DNA of 64,000 nucleotides from CAMLIZ01 sp036231905 (GCF_036231905.1 NZ_JAZARE010000007.1:62001-126000); one strand, 5' to 3'. Numbered from the stretch's first letter, positions 1-9,641 are shown. Notes: generated by a model not told the origin, from the sequence alone. Program-made: numbers and translations.

Positions 1-623
1 TCGAACACCATCACCGCCTGCGCGCCGGCGACGATCTGCAGGTTGAGGTACTGGGCGACCGCGTCGGCGGTGACCTCGAGCATGCGGTGCAGCAGGTCGG
101 GGCGGCTGTACAGCAGCGTCTTGATGCGGCGGTAGTCGTCCGAGCCGGCGCCTTCGACCATGTAGCAGGCCAGCGTCCAGGGGCTGCCGGCAAAGCCGAT
201 CAGCGGCACCCGGCCGTTCAGCGCACGCCGGATCGAAGTGACCGCATCGAAGACGTAGCGCAGCTTCTCCATGTCGGGCACCTGCAGCGCCGCCACCGCG
301 GCCTCGTCGCGCACCGGATGGGCGAAGCGCGGGCCCTCGCCCTCGGCGAAGCTTAAGCCCAGGCCCATGGCATCCGGCACGGTGAGGATGTCGGAAAACA
401 GGATGGCCGCGTCCAGCGGATAACGCTCCAGCGGCTGCAGCGTCACCTCGGTGGCGAAATCCGGGTTCGTCGCCAGCCCCATGAAACTGCCGGCCCGCGC
501 GCGCGTGGCCCGGTACTCCGGCAGGTAGCGGCCGGCCTGGCGCATCAGCCAGACGGGCGTGTGGTCGGTCGGCTGGCGCAGGCAGGCGCGCAGGAAGGTG
601 TCGTTGGAGAGCGGCGCGAACAT
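1..623 (-). CDS. hemE: Uroporphyrinogen decarboxylase HemE (N-terminal part; cut by window edge)
   Basis: Cytosolic haem-biosynthesis enzyme that decarboxylates the four acetate side chains of uroporphyrinogen III to give coproporphyrinogen III. About 207 codons are visible of a family length near 350-370; the C-terminal part lies beyond base 1. The N-terminal signature is clear: after MFAPLSNDTFLRA come PVWLMRQAGRYLPEYR, which holds the substrate-binding arginines, then AAILFSDILTVPDAMG and IGFAGSPWTLACYMVEG. The ATG at 621-623 has no Shine-Dalgarno, but a GATAAT hexamer lies nine bases upstream, so the mRNA may be leaderless. Family assignment is secure. Confidence 0.96.
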   Translation of the reverse strand, partial: MFAPLSNDTFLRACLRQPTDHTPVWLMRQAGRYLPEYRATRARAGSFMGLATNPDFATEVTLQPLERYPLDAAILFSDILTVPDAMGLGLSFAEGEGPRFAHPVRDEAAVAALQVPDMEKLRYVFDAVTSIRRALNGRVPLIGFAGSPWTLACYMVEGAGSDDYRRIKTLLYSRPDLLHRMLEVTADAVAQYLNLQIVAGAQAVMVF

Positions 624-632
624 AAGCGCTGG

Positions 633-638
633 ATTATC
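633..638 (-). promoter_or_regulatory. Putative -10 element of hemE
   Basis: GATAAT on the minus strand, nine bases before the hemE ATG. No convincing -35 is seen. If used, transcription would begin within about three bases of the start codon. Confidence 0.4.
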
Positions 639-668
639 CGGCCTGGCTCCATCGCGGCCGCCCGACGA

Positions 669-1469
669 TCACATGCGCGGCTTGAGGGCGCGCAAGGGCG
701 GCATCGGCTCGCCCTGCAGCCAGGCGCGCACAAGCGCCTGTGGGTCGCCCTGCTGGCTGGCCAGCCACACTAGTTCGGGTGGCAGCACCCGGGTGCCGTG
801 CGGCGCCTCGGGCAGCTGGCGCGCCAGCGCAGCCACCAGCGCCGCCAGCTTGGCCGGGCGCACCGGTTGTTCGTGCTGGGGCACCATCCAGTGCAGCTGC
901 GCCAGCAGGGCACGGCCCAGCCGCGCCAGCCGGCCCAAGCCGCCTGCAGGCGCTGCGGCCAGGGCCTGAGCGGATCGCACGAAGACCACCTGTTCGAAGT
1001 CCAGCGCGGCGACCGCCTGCTCGTCCAGGGTGGCCAGGCCATGCTTGAGCGCCTGGGGCAGCAGGGCGGGCGCGTGGGGCAGCACCACCAGCAGCCGGCG
1101 CACGCCCGCGGCGCGCAGGCGCTGCGCCAGCGCCGCGAGCCCGGCCGGGTCCGGCCGCAGGAAGGCGGCTTCACGGCCGTTGGCATGGCGCTCGCGGTCG
1201 AACACGACGAAGCCGGTGTCGGGCGCCGGCTGCGCATCGGCGAGCTGGTCCAGGGTGAGCGCCTGGAAACCCCGCATCGCGGGCGCCACCGGGCTGGTGG
1301 CCAGCACCTTCACCTGTGCGAAGCCGCCGCGTGCGAGCGCCTGCTCCAGCACCGCGGAGCCCAGCGGGCCGCCAGCGCCTGCCACGACGGCGACCCGGGT
1401 CGTGCCCGCCCGCGGGGCAGGCGCACGCGGCGCCTGGCCGGCCTTCAGGGCATGGTGCAACAAGGACAT
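669..1469 (-). CDS. Rossmann-fold NAD(P)-binding-like protein of unknown function
   Basis: A 266-residue protein. Residues 31-38 (GAGGPLGS), following the hydrophobic strand RVAVVA, form a glycine-rich dinucleotide-binding loop like that of extended SDR or NAD-dependent epimerase proteins. A second segment, RRLLVVLPHAPALLPQALKHG, fits a later Rossmann strand. No SDR YxxxK catalytic pair is evident, so it may bind a nucleotide without being an SDR enzyme. The ATG at 1469 is preferred over an upstream in-frame ATG at 1508 because TACAGT lies six bases before it and the family-like sequence starts there. It lies just upstream of hemE on the same strand, with 45 bases between its stop and the hemE start. 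Substrate unknown. Confidence 0.7.
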   Translation of the reverse strand: MSLLHHALKAGQAPRAPAPRAGTTRVAVVAGAGGPLGSAVLEQALARGGFAQVKVLATSPVAPAMRGFQALTLDQLADAQPAPDTGFVVFDRERHANGREAAFLRPDPAGLAALAQRLRAAGVRRLLVVLPHAPALLPQALKHGLATLDEQAVAALDFEQVVFVRSAQALAAAPAGGLGRLARLGRALLAQLHWMVPQHEQPVRPAKLAALVAALARQLPEAPHGTRVLPPELVWLASQQGDPQALVRAWLQGEPMPPLRALKPRM

Positions 1470-1475
1470 GCCGGC

Positions 1476-1481
1476 ACTGTA
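1476..1481 (-). promoter_or_regulatory. Putative -10 element of the Rossmann-fold gene
   Basis: TACAGT on the minus strand, six bases before the ATG at 1469, with no Shine-Dalgarno between. This would give an essentially leaderless transcript. No clear -35 is visible. Confidence 0.35.
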
Positions 1482-1625
1482 GCGGCCGCACGACCGCTTG
1501 GCCGCCACTGCTTCAGCGCAAACGCGCGCATGCTGCAGCGCTTGAAACTGCGCCTGGGCGCATCATCTGGCCCGCTGGGGCATGGCTCTTGCCTTGAAGA
1601 CCCGGATCACTGGAGGACTTGAACG

Positions 1626-2255
1626 ATGAAGCGGTTTATTGCGTGGCTGGCCGCACTGCTGGCCATCGTGGTGTTGCCCGGCTGCGGCTACAACCAGTTC
1701 CAGCAGCTCGACGAGCAGGTGAAAGCCGCCTGGTCGGAGGTGCTCAACCAGTACCAGCGCCGTGCCGACCTGGTGCCCAACCTGGTGGCCACGGTCAAGG
1801 GCGAGGCCAACTTCGAGCAGGAGACCCTCACCAAGGTGATCGAGGCCCGCTCGCGCGCCACCAGCATCCAGGCCACGCCGGCGTTGATCAACGACCCGGC
1901 CGCATTCCAGAAATTCCAGGCGGCGCAGGGTGAACTCACCGGCGCCCTGAGCCGGCTGATGGTGGTGGCAGAGGCCTACCCCAACCTGAAGGCGAACCAG
2001 GCCTTCCAGGACCTGCGGGTGCAGCTCGAAGGCACCGAGAACCGCATCACCGTGGCGCGCAACCGCTACATCCAGGCGGTGGCGCAGTACAACGTGCTGG
2101 CGCGCCAGTTCCCCACCAACCTCACCGCCAAGATGTTCGGCTACGAACCCAAGCCCAACTTCACGGTGCAGAACGAGGCGCAGATCTCCGTGCCGCCCAG
2201 CGTGAGCTTCGACAAACCCGCCGCACCGGCCCCGGCGTCGGCAGCGTCGCGCTGA
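1626..2255 (+). CDS. lemA: LemA family lipoprotein
   Basis: A 209-residue LemA-family protein. The N-terminus is a lipoprotein signal with lipobox LPGC (Cys20), so it is probably anchored in the inner or outer membrane. The conserved LemA core follows: YNQFQQLDEQVKAAWSEVLNQYQRRADLVPNL, a helical region in which the RADLVPNLV motif is diagnostic. The C-terminus is a short Ala/Pro tail. LemA proteins are of uncertain biochemical role; they are commonly adjacent to TPM-domain proteins, as here, where two TPM genes follow directly (6 bases, then 7 bases of spacing). A GGAGG-like ribosome site (ctggaggactt) precedes the ATG. Confidence 0.93.
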   Translation: MKRFIAWLAALLAIVVLPGCGYNQFQQLDEQVKAAWSEVLNQYQRRADLVPNLVATVKGEANFEQETLTKVIEARSRATSIQATPALINDPAAFQKFQAAQGELTGALSRLMVVAEAYPNLKANQAFQDLRVQLEGTENRITVARNRYIQAVAQYNVLARQFPTNLTAKMFGYEPKPNFTVQNEAQISVPPSVSFDKPAAPAPASAASR

Positions 2256-2261
2256 CCCTTG

Positions 2262-3167
2262 ATGGCCACACCCTGGCGTGCCTGGCTGTGTGCCCTGGCG
2301 CTGGCCCTGCTGGCCCCGCTGCTGCATGCCCAGCCGGTGCTGCCGGTGCCACCGCTGAGCGCGCGGGTGATCGACCAGACCGGCACCCTCAGCGAGGCCC
2401 AGCGCCTGGCGCTGGAGAACAAGCTGGCCGCGTTCGAAGAGGCCGCCGGCCCGCAGATGGTGGTGCTGATGGTGCCCACCACGCAGCCGGAGGACATCGT
2501 CGACTACACCCAGCGCGTGGGCGAGGCGTGGAAGATCGGCCGGCGCGAGGTGGGCGACGGCCTGCTGCTGGTGGTGGCCAAGAACGACCGCCGGGTGCGC
2601 ATTGCGCCGGCCAAGGCGCTCGAAGGCGCGGTGCCGGACCTGGCCGCGCGCCAGATCATGGACCGCGTGATCACGCCGGCTTTCAAGGCCGGCGACTTTG
2701 CCGGCGGGCTGAACGGCGCGGTGGACCAGCTGATCGCGCGCATCCGGGGTGAACACCTGCCTGCCCCGGCCCAGCGCGGCCCGCGCAGCGCGCCCCAGGA
2801 CACGGGCATGGACTGGGGCACCTTGATGATGTTCTTCTTCATCGGCGTGCCGATCGCCGGCGCGGTGCTCAAGGGCATGCTGGGCAACAAGCTCGGCTCG
2901 CTGGCCACCGCGGGCGGGGCCGGCGCGGCAGCCTGGGCCTTCAGCTCCAGCCTGCTGCTGGCCGGAGTGGCGGGCGTGCTGGCGCTGCTGCTGGTGGGCC
3001 TGTTCGGCCTGGGTGGTGCCAGCCGGCGACGTGGCTTCGGGGGCGTGATGCCGCCCATCATCTGGGGTGGCGGCGGTGGGGGCGGCTGGGGCGGTGGTGG
3101 AGGCGGCGGCTTCTCCTCCGGCGGCGGTGGCGACTTTGGCGGCGGTGGCTCGTCGGGCAGCTGGTGA
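2262..3167 (+). CDS. TPM-domain (YgcG-type) envelope protein with glycine-rich tail
   Basis: About 301 residues: signal peptide 1-24 ending in LLHAQ, a TPM domain at about 30-165 (VIDQTGTLSEAQRLALENKL is its typical opening, with DGLLLVVAKNDRRVRI in the core), two hydrophobic segments at about 185-255, and a Gly/Ser-rich tail ending in GGGSSGSW. This is the architecture of YgcG/TPM_phosphatase proteins, exported and membrane-attached. A TTG codon directly before (2259) could also start translation. The gene follows lemA by six bases, so the two are almost certainly cotranscribed. Function is unproven; TPM domains have been tied to phosphatase activity in plants and to membrane-protein assembly in bacteria. 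Confidence 0.9.
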   Translation: MATPWRAWLCALALALLAPLLHAQPVLPVPPLSARVIDQTGTLSEAQRLALENKLAAFEEAAGPQMVVLMVPTTQPEDIVDYTQRVGEAWKIGRREVGDGLLLVVAKNDRRVRIAPAKALEGAVPDLAARQIMDRVITPAFKAGDFAGGLNGAVDQLIARIRGEHLPAPAQRGPRSAPQDTGMDWGTLMMFFFIGVPIAGAVLKGMLGNKLGSLATAGGAGAAAWAFSSSLLLAGVAGVLALLLVGLFGLGGASRRRGFGGVMPPIIWGGGGGGGWGGGGGGGFSSGGGGDFGGGGSSGSW

Positions 3168-3174
3168 GCACGGC

Positions 3175-3738
3175 ATGGCGATGAACGGCAGCCCCGCACC
3201 CGCAGCGCCCGCACTACCCGGCCAAGGGGCCTGGGCGCGCCTGAAACGCCTGCTGCGGCACCGCTGGATGGACGAGAGCGATGCCCGCCGGCTGGTCGAC
3301 GACGCGGCGCTCGACCGCCTGCAACAGCGTGTGCAGGCGAGCGAACGCCGCCACACCGGCGAGATCCGGTTGTGCATCGAAGCGGGCCTGCCCGTCTCGT
3401 ATGCCTGGGCCGGCGCCAGCGCACGCCAGCGGGCGGTGGCCATGTTCGGCAAGCTGCGCGTGTGGGACACCGAACACAACAACGGCGTGCTGATCTACCT
3501 GCTGCTGGCCGAACACGCGATCGAGGTGGTGGCCGACCGCGGCCTGGCGTGCCGCGTGCCGCCCGACGAATGGGACCGGCTGGTGGCCGGCATGGCCAGC
3601 GCGTTCCGTGAAGGGCATTTCGAAGCGGGCCTGATGCAGGCCATCGAGGCCGTGGAAGCGTTGCTGGTGCAGCACTTTCCGATCAAGGACGCGGCTGCGC
3701 GGTCCAACGAACTGCCCGACCGGCCCTACCGCGGCTGA
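3175..3738 (+). CDS. Second TPM-domain protein, without signal peptide
   Basis: A 187-residue protein. It carries a TPM-like domain (residues about 35-165: RRHTGEIRLCIEAGLP, VWDTEHNNGVLIYLLLAEHAIEVVADRGL, FEAGLMQAIEAVEALL) but has no signal peptide, no membrane segment and no glycine-rich tail, unlike its neighbour. It is probably a cytosolic or peripheral partner. It starts seven bases after the previous stop and closes the lemA-TPM-TPM operon. This three-gene arrangement recurs in betaproteobacteria. An alternative start is the ATG two codons later (3181). Confidence 0.88.
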   Translation: MAMNGSPAPAAPALPGQGAWARLKRLLRHRWMDESDARRLVDDAALDRLQQRVQASERRHTGEIRLCIEAGLPVSYAWAGASARQRAVAMFGKLRVWDTEHNNGVLIYLLLAEHAIEVVADRGLACRVPPDEWDRLVAGMASAFREGHFEAGLMQAIEAVEALLVQHFPIKDAAARSNELPDRPYRG

Positions 3739-3785
3739 CCATCCTCTGGCCCCACCCGCATGACGCCGTGAAGCCCGGAGCCACG

Positions 3786-3818
3786 AAAAAGGCCCGTTCG
3801 GCGACTCCGGGACGGGCC
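3786..3818 (-). terminator. Rho-independent terminator of the atp operon
   Basis: Stem GGCCCGT (3791-3797) pairs with ACGGGCC (3812-3818) around a 14-base loop. On the minus strand the stem is followed by five T residues (AAAAA at 3786-3790 on the plus strand). It lies between the convergent atpC and TPM genes and is best read as the terminator of the minus-strand atp operon. Confidence 0.8.
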
Positions 3819-3858
3819 TGCTTCTTCCATGCGCTCGCGCGCACGGATGAGGGTTCGT

Positions 3859-4275
3859 TCACTTGCCGCGGAAGCGGCGCAGCGCGGCGATCTGGGCCGC
3901 CATGGCGGCGAACTCGCTTTGCGCGCGGGCGAAATCCACGTCGCTCTTGGCGCTCTTCATCGCTTCCTCGGCCAGGCGCTTGGCTTCGTTGGCCTTGGCC
4001 TCGTCGAGGTCGTGGCCGCGGATCGCGGTATCGGCCAGCACGGTGACCGAGCCCGGCTGCACCTCGAGGATGCCGCCTGCCACGAACACGAACTCTTCCT
4101 CGCCGTTGTCGGCACGCTCGATGCGCACCGCGCCCGGCTTGATGCGGGTGATCAGCGGCGTGTGGCGCGGCAGGATGCCGAGTTCGCCGTTTTCGCCCGG
4201 CAGCGCGACGAACTTGGCCTCGCCGGAGAAGATGTTCTCTTCGGCGGAGACAACGTCGACGTGAATGGTTGCCAT
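3859..4275 (-). CDS. atpC: ATP synthase F1 subunit epsilon
   Basis: A 138-residue epsilon subunit, central-stalk component of the F1 sector and autoinhibitor of ATP hydrolysis. The N-terminal beta-sandwich is intact (VDVVSAEENIFSGEAKFVALPGENGELGILPRHTPLIT), followed by the C-terminal helical hairpin (EAKANEAKRLAEEAMKSAKSD). It is the last gene of the operon, nine bases after atpD and just before the terminator at 3786. Confidence 0.97.
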   Translation of the reverse strand: MATIHVDVVSAEENIFSGEAKFVALPGENGELGILPRHTPLITRIKPGAVRIERADNGEEEFVFVAGGILEVQPGSVTVLADTAIRGHDLDEAKANEAKRLAEEAMKSAKSDVDFARAQSEFAAMAAQIAALRRFRGK

Positions 4276-4284
4276 GACGGCTCC

Positions 4285-5685
4285 TTATTGCAGCTTCTTG
4301 GCCTTCTCGAAAGCCTCGTCAATCGTGCCGACCATGTAGAAGGCCTGCTCGGGCAGGTGGTCGCACTCGCCGTTGACGATCATCTTGAAGCCGCGGATGG
4401 TTTCCTTCAGCGGCACATACTTGCCCGCCGTGCCGGTGAACACCTCGGCCACGTGGAAGGGCTGCGACAGGAAGCGCTGGATCTTGCGGGCGCGGGCCAC
4501 GGCCAGCTTGTCTTCCGGGCTCAGCTCGTCCATGCCCAGGATCGCGATGATGTCGCGCAGTTCCTTGTAGCGCTGCAGCGTGCCCTGCACCGCGCGGGTG
4601 GTGCTGTAGTGCTCCTCGCCCACGACGTTCGGGTCGACCTGGCGGCTGGTGGAGTCCAACGGGTCCACGGCCGGATAGATGCCCAGTGCGGCGATGTCAC
4701 GGCTGAGCACCACGGTGGCGTCCAGGTGGGCGAAGGTGGTGGCCGGCGACGGGTCGGTCAGGTCGTCCGCGGGCACATACACGGCCTGGATCGAGGTGAT
4801 CGAGCCCACCTTGGTGGAGGTGATGCGCTCCTGCAGGCGGCCCATCTCCTCGGCCAGCGTCGGCTGGTAGCCCACGGCGGACGGCATGCGGCCCAGCAGC
4901 GCGGACACTTCCGTGCCGGCCAGGGTGTAGCGGTAGATGTTGTCCACGAAGAACAGCACGTCGCGGCCTTCGTCGCGGAACGACTCGGCGATGGTCAGGC
5001 CGGTCAGGGCCACGCGCAGGCGGTTGCCCGGCGGCTCGTTCATCTGGCCGTACACCATGGCCACTTTGGAGTTGCCCAGGTTGTCCAGGTCCACGACCTT
5101 GGAGTCGGCCATCTCGTGATAGAAGTCGTTGCCCTCGCGGGTGCGCTCGCCCACGCCGGCAAACACCGACAGGCCCGAGTGCGCCTTGGCGATGTTGTTG
5201 ATCAGCTCCATCATGTTCACGGTCTTGCCCACGCCGGCGCCACCGAACAGGCCGATCTTGCCGCCCTTGGCGAACGGGCAGATCAGGTCGATCACCTTGA
5301 TGCCGGTTTCCAGCAGCTCCTGCGACGGGCTCAGCTCGTCATAGGTGGGGGCCTTGCGGTGGATGGCGGCGGTGAGCTCCTGGCTCACGGGGCCGCGCTC
5401 GTCGATCGGCGTGCCCAGCACGTCCATGATGCGGCCCAGCGTGGCCTTGCCCACCGGCACCGTGATCGGCGCGCCGGTGTTGGTGACGGTCACGCCGCGG
5501 CGCAGGCCGTCGGACGAACCCAGCGCAATGGTGCGCACCACGCCGTCGCCCAGCTGCTGCTGCACTTCCAGCGTCAGCGCGGAGCCTTCCATCTTGAGGG
5601 CGTCGTACACCTTGGGCATCTCGTTGCGCGGGAACTCCACGTCCACCACGGCGCCGATGCACTGAACGATCTTGCCTTGTGCCAT
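4285..5685 (-). CDS. atpD: ATP synthase F1 subunit beta
   Basis: A 466-residue catalytic subunit of F1. The P-loop GGAGVGKT is at residues 148-155, with the catalytic-glutamate segment GERTREGNDFYHEM and the conserved ALLGRMPSAVGYQPTL region after it. The ATG at 5685 (MAQGKIVQC) matches the family N-terminus and follows an AAGGAAAG ribosome site; an upstream in-frame start would add five atypical residues. It lies 28 bases after atpG in the operon order A-G-D-C. Confidence 0.98.
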   Translation of the reverse strand: MAQGKIVQCIGAVVDVEFPRNEMPKVYDALKMEGSALTLEVQQQLGDGVVRTIALGSSDGLRRGVTVTNTGAPITVPVGKATLGRIMDVLGTPIDERGPVSQELTAAIHRKAPTYDELSPSQELLETGIKVIDLICPFAKGGKIGLFGGAGVGKTVNMMELINNIAKAHSGLSVFAGVGERTREGNDFYHEMADSKVVDLDNLGNSKVAMVYGQMNEPPGNRLRVALTGLTIAESFRDEGRDVLFFVDNIYRYTLAGTEVSALLGRMPSAVGYQPTLAEEMGRLQERITSTKVGSITSIQAVYVPADDLTDPSPATTFAHLDATVVLSRDIAALGIYPAVDPLDSTSRQVDPNVVGEEHYSTTRAVQGTLQRYKELRDIIAILGMDELSPEDKLAVARARKIQRFLSQPFHVAEVFTGTAGKYVPLKETIRGFKMIVNGECDHLPEQAFYMVGTIDEAFEKAKKLQ

Positions 5686-5713
5686 TTGTCTTTCCTTCAA
5701 TTCAAATCGGGTG

Positions 5714-6592
5714 TCAAACCGCGGCGGCGCCGGAGACGATTTCCGACAGTTCCTTGGTGATGGCGGCCTGGCGGGTCTTGTTGTAGACCAGCTTCAGCTC
5801 CGCGATCAGGTTGCCGGCGTTGTCCGTGGCGGCCTTCATGGCCACCATGCGGGCGGACTGTTCGGAAGCCATGTTCTCGGCCACCGCCTGGAAGACCAGC
5901 GCTTCGATGTAGCGGGTGAGCAGCTCGTCGATGACCGTGGCGGGGTCCGGCTCGTAGAGGTAGTCCCAGCCGTAGGCCTTCTTCTCTTCGGCGGTCTGCT
6001 CCAGGCGCGCGGCCGCCAGCGGCAGCAGCGGCTCGACCTTGGGCTCCTGCTTCATCGTGTTGATGAACTGCGTGTAGCAGAGGTACACCTCGTCCACCTG
6101 GCCGGCGACGAAGGCATCCAGCATCACCTTGACCGGCCCGATCAGCTTGTCCAGCTGGGGCTTGTCGCCCAGCCCGGTGATGTGGGACACCACCTTGGCG
6201 CCGATGCGGTTGAGGAAGCCAAGGCCCTTGTTGCCGATGGCCACCGCCTGCACCTGGCCACCCGCGCCCTGCACTTCGCGCATCTTGTTGGTGACCGCGC
6301 GCAGCACGTTGGTGTTCAGGCCGCCGCACAAGCCCTTGTCGGTGGTGACGACGATGAAGCCGATCACCTTGGCATTGCCGCCGGTGCGCAGGTAGGCCGA
6401 GCGGTACTCCGGATTGGCCTGCGACAGGTTGGCGGCGATGTTGCGGATCTTGTCGGCGTACGGGCGGCCGTGCCGCATCCGCTCCTGCGCCTTGCGCATC
6501 TTGGACGCGGACACCAGCTCCATCGCCTTCGTGATCTTCTTCGTGTTCTCGAAGGACTTGATCTTGCCGCGTATCTCTTTGCCTACAGCCAT
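5714..6592 (-). CDS. atpG: ATP synthase F1 subunit gamma
   Basis: A 292-residue rotor-shaft subunit. The N-terminal coiled-coil helix (GKEIRGKIKSFENTKKITKAMELVSASKM) and the C-terminal helix (MVAMKAATDNAGNLI, then LVYNKTRQAAITKELSEIVSGA) are the conserved gamma signatures. The ribosome site GGAGT lies six bases upstream of the ATG. The gap from atpA is 106 bases, unusually long for this operon, because a palindromic repeat element sits there (6615-6693). Confidence 0.98.
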   Translation of the reverse strand: MAVGKEIRGKIKSFENTKKITKAMELVSASKMRKAQERMRHGRPYADKIRNIAANLSQANPEYRSAYLRTGGNAKVIGFIVVTTDKGLCGGLNTNVLRAVTNKMREVQGAGGQVQAVAIGNKGLGFLNRIGAKVVSHITGLGDKPQLDKLIGPVKVMLDAFVAGQVDEVYLCYTQFINTMKQEPKVEPLLPLAAARLEQTAEEKKAYGWDYLYEPDPATVIDELLTRYIEALVFQAVAENMASEQSARMVAMKAATDNAGNLIAELKLVYNKTRQAAITKELSEIVSGAAAV

Positions 6593-6614
6593 CAGGCAAC
6601 TCCTTCAATCGAAG

Positions 6615-6693
6615 CAGCGCGGCCAGCGCCGGGCCGCCCCAAGCGGCCGCTGCCCCCCCGGGGGGCAGCGAACGCAGTGAGCGTGGGGGTGGA
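6615..6693 (-). repeat. Palindromic repeat element C1, inside the atp operon
   Basis: Begins about five bases after the atpA stop (reading the minus strand): CCACCCCCACGCTCACTG, then a C-run/G-run hairpin (CCCCCC/GGGGGG), then GGGCGGCCCGGCGCTGG. A second copy lies at 60551-60613, also directly after a stop codon and in the same relative orientation. It is similar in plan to elements B1 and B2. Such post-stop GC-rich palindromes are common in Burkholderiales genomes; their function is not established. Here one separates atpA from atpG within an operon. Confidence 0.75.
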
Positions 6694-6698
6694 CATGC

Positions 6699-8252
<1,554 letters not shown>

Positions 8253-8287
8253 AGCGTTCTCCGGGACCTTTCAGTACCGCATCGATG

Positions 8288-8830
8288 TCACGCGGTGAGC
8301 GCGACCTTCATTTGTTCCAGGCGGGCCTTGACGGACATGTCGAAGACCTGGTCGCCGACCACGGCACGGATGCCGCCGATCAGCGTGGGGTCCACTTCCA
8401 CCGTGGCGTTGAGCTTGCGACCGAAGCGCTTCTCCAGCGACGCCACCACATCGGCCACCTGCGTGGGCTCGATCGGGAAGGCGCTGTAGATGGTGGCGTC
8501 GGAAATGCCGGTGCTCTGGTTGAGCAGGGCCCGGTACTGCGCGGCCACCTCGGGCAACGCCACCAGGCGGCCGTTGTCCACCACCGCGCGCAGCAGGTTC
8601 TGCACATGCGGCGACAGCTGGATGGCCTTCAGCGCCCCCAGCACCACCTCGATCACCTGCTCGGAAGTGACCTTCGGGTTGTCGGCAAACTGCCGCAGCT
8701 GGCTGTTGCCGGCCACCTGGGCCAGCGCGTCCAGCTGGTCCGCCAGTTCACGCGCGCTGACGCCTTGTTCGGCGCTGGCGCGGAACAGCGCTTCCGCGTA
8801 GGGACGGGCGATGGTTGCAAGCTCGGCCAT
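8288..8830 (-). CDS. atpH: ATP synthase F1 subunit delta
   Basis: A 180-residue delta subunit (OSCP) that joins F1 to the peripheral stalk b subunits. The N-terminus ATIARPYAEALFRAS and the C-terminal ATVEVDPTLIGGIRAVVGDQVFD are the family hallmarks. It begins three bases after the atpF stop, so translation is probably coupled. Confidence 0.97.
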   Translation of the reverse strand: MAELATIARPYAEALFRASAEQGVSARELADQLDALAQVAGNSQLRQFADNPKVTSEQVIEVVLGALKAIQLSPHVQNLLRAVVDNGRLVALPEVAAQYRALLNQSTGISDATIYSAFPIEPTQVADVVASLEKRFGRKLNATVEVDPTLIGGIRAVVGDQVFDMSVKARLEQMKVALTA

Positions 8831-8833
8831 GGC

Positions 8834-9304
8834 TCAGAGCTCCGTCTTCAGACGGTTCAGCAGCTCGGCGTGCACGCCGGCGTTGACCTCGCGGCGCAGG
8901 ATCTGCTCCGCGCCCTTGACCGCCAGCGCCGCGACCTGGTCGCGCAACACTTCGCGCGCCTTCACCGACTCCTGCTGGGCCTCCGCCCGTGCAGCGGCGA
9001 CGATCTTGGCGCCTTCCTCGCTGGCGCGAGCCTTGGCCTCCTCGATCATCGACTGCGCCAGGCGCTCGGCATCGGCCAGGCGCTTGGCGGCGTCGTCGCG
9101 GGCCGCGGCCAGTTGGGCCTCGACCTTCTTGTTGGCCGTGGCCAGGTCGGCCTTGGCCTTGTCGGCCGCCGACAGGCCGTCGGCGATCTTCTTCGCCCGT
9201 TCGTCGAGCGCCACGGCGATCGGCGGCCAGACGAACTTCATCGTGAACCAGACCAGGATCGCAAACACGATCATCTGGACGATCAGGGTACCGGTGATGC
9301 TCAC
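8834..9304 (-). CDS. atpF: ATP synthase Fo subunit b
   Basis: A 156-residue peripheral-stalk subunit: one N-terminal membrane helix (residues about 5-25, IVQMIVFAILVWFTMKFVWPPI) followed by a long charged helical domain rich in Ala, Glu, Lys and Arg that dimerises and contacts delta. The length is the usual 156 of proteobacterial b subunits. It lies between atpE and atpH in standard order. Confidence 0.97.
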   Translation of the reverse strand: MSITGTLIVQMIVFAILVWFTMKFVWPPIAVALDERAKKIADGLSAADKAKADLATANKKVEAQLAAARDDAAKRLADAERLAQSMIEEAKARASEEGAKIVAAARAEAQQESVKAREVLRDQVAALAVKGAEQILRREVNAGVHAELLNRLKTEL

Positions 9305-9377
9305 GTTAGTGCCTCAAAAACTCGAATGACGAAACATGCCGGCTGCACGCAGCCGGCCACGCATTGGAGTCGTCGAA

Positions 9378-9641
9378 TTACTTCGGCAGGTTGGCGATCT
9401 GGCTCAGGAACGGGTTGGCGGTGGCGAACCACAGCGCGATACCGGTGCCGATGATGAACGCCGCGTCGATCAGGCCGGCCAGCAGGAACATGCGGGTCTG
9501 CAGTTCGCCCATCAGCTCGGGCTGGCGGGCAGCCGACTCGAGGAACTTGCTGCCCATGATGCCGATACCGATACAGGCACCGACAGCGCCCAGACCGATG
9601 ATGAGGCCGGCGGCGAGGGCAACAAAGCTGATGACTTCCAT
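9378..9641 (-). CDS. atpE: ATP synthase Fo subunit c
   Basis: An 87-residue proteolipid with two membrane helices joined by the polar loop ARQPE, which contacts gamma and epsilon. The proton-carrying carboxylate is Asp59 in GLIDAAF. The residues expected of a sodium-binding c ring are absent, so a proton-driven enzyme is inferred. A strong GGAGT ribosome site precedes the ATG, as expected for the high c-subunit demand. Confidence 0.97.
   Translation of the reverse strand: MEVISFVALAAGLIIGLGAVGACIGIGIMGSKFLESAARQPELMGELQTRMFLLAGLIDAAFIIGTGIALWFATANPFLSQIANLPK

Noticed and set aside
3829..5760. Very long open frame on the plus strand opposite atpC and atpD
   Set aside because: It has His/Gln/Val/Leu-rich composition typical of antisense frames in GC-rich genes, no family resemblance, and is fully covered by two certain ATP synthase genes.
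9378..9641. Sodium-driven ATP synthase
   Set aside because: The ion-carrying residue is Asp59 and the residues expected of a sodium site are missing, so a proton enzyme is inferred.
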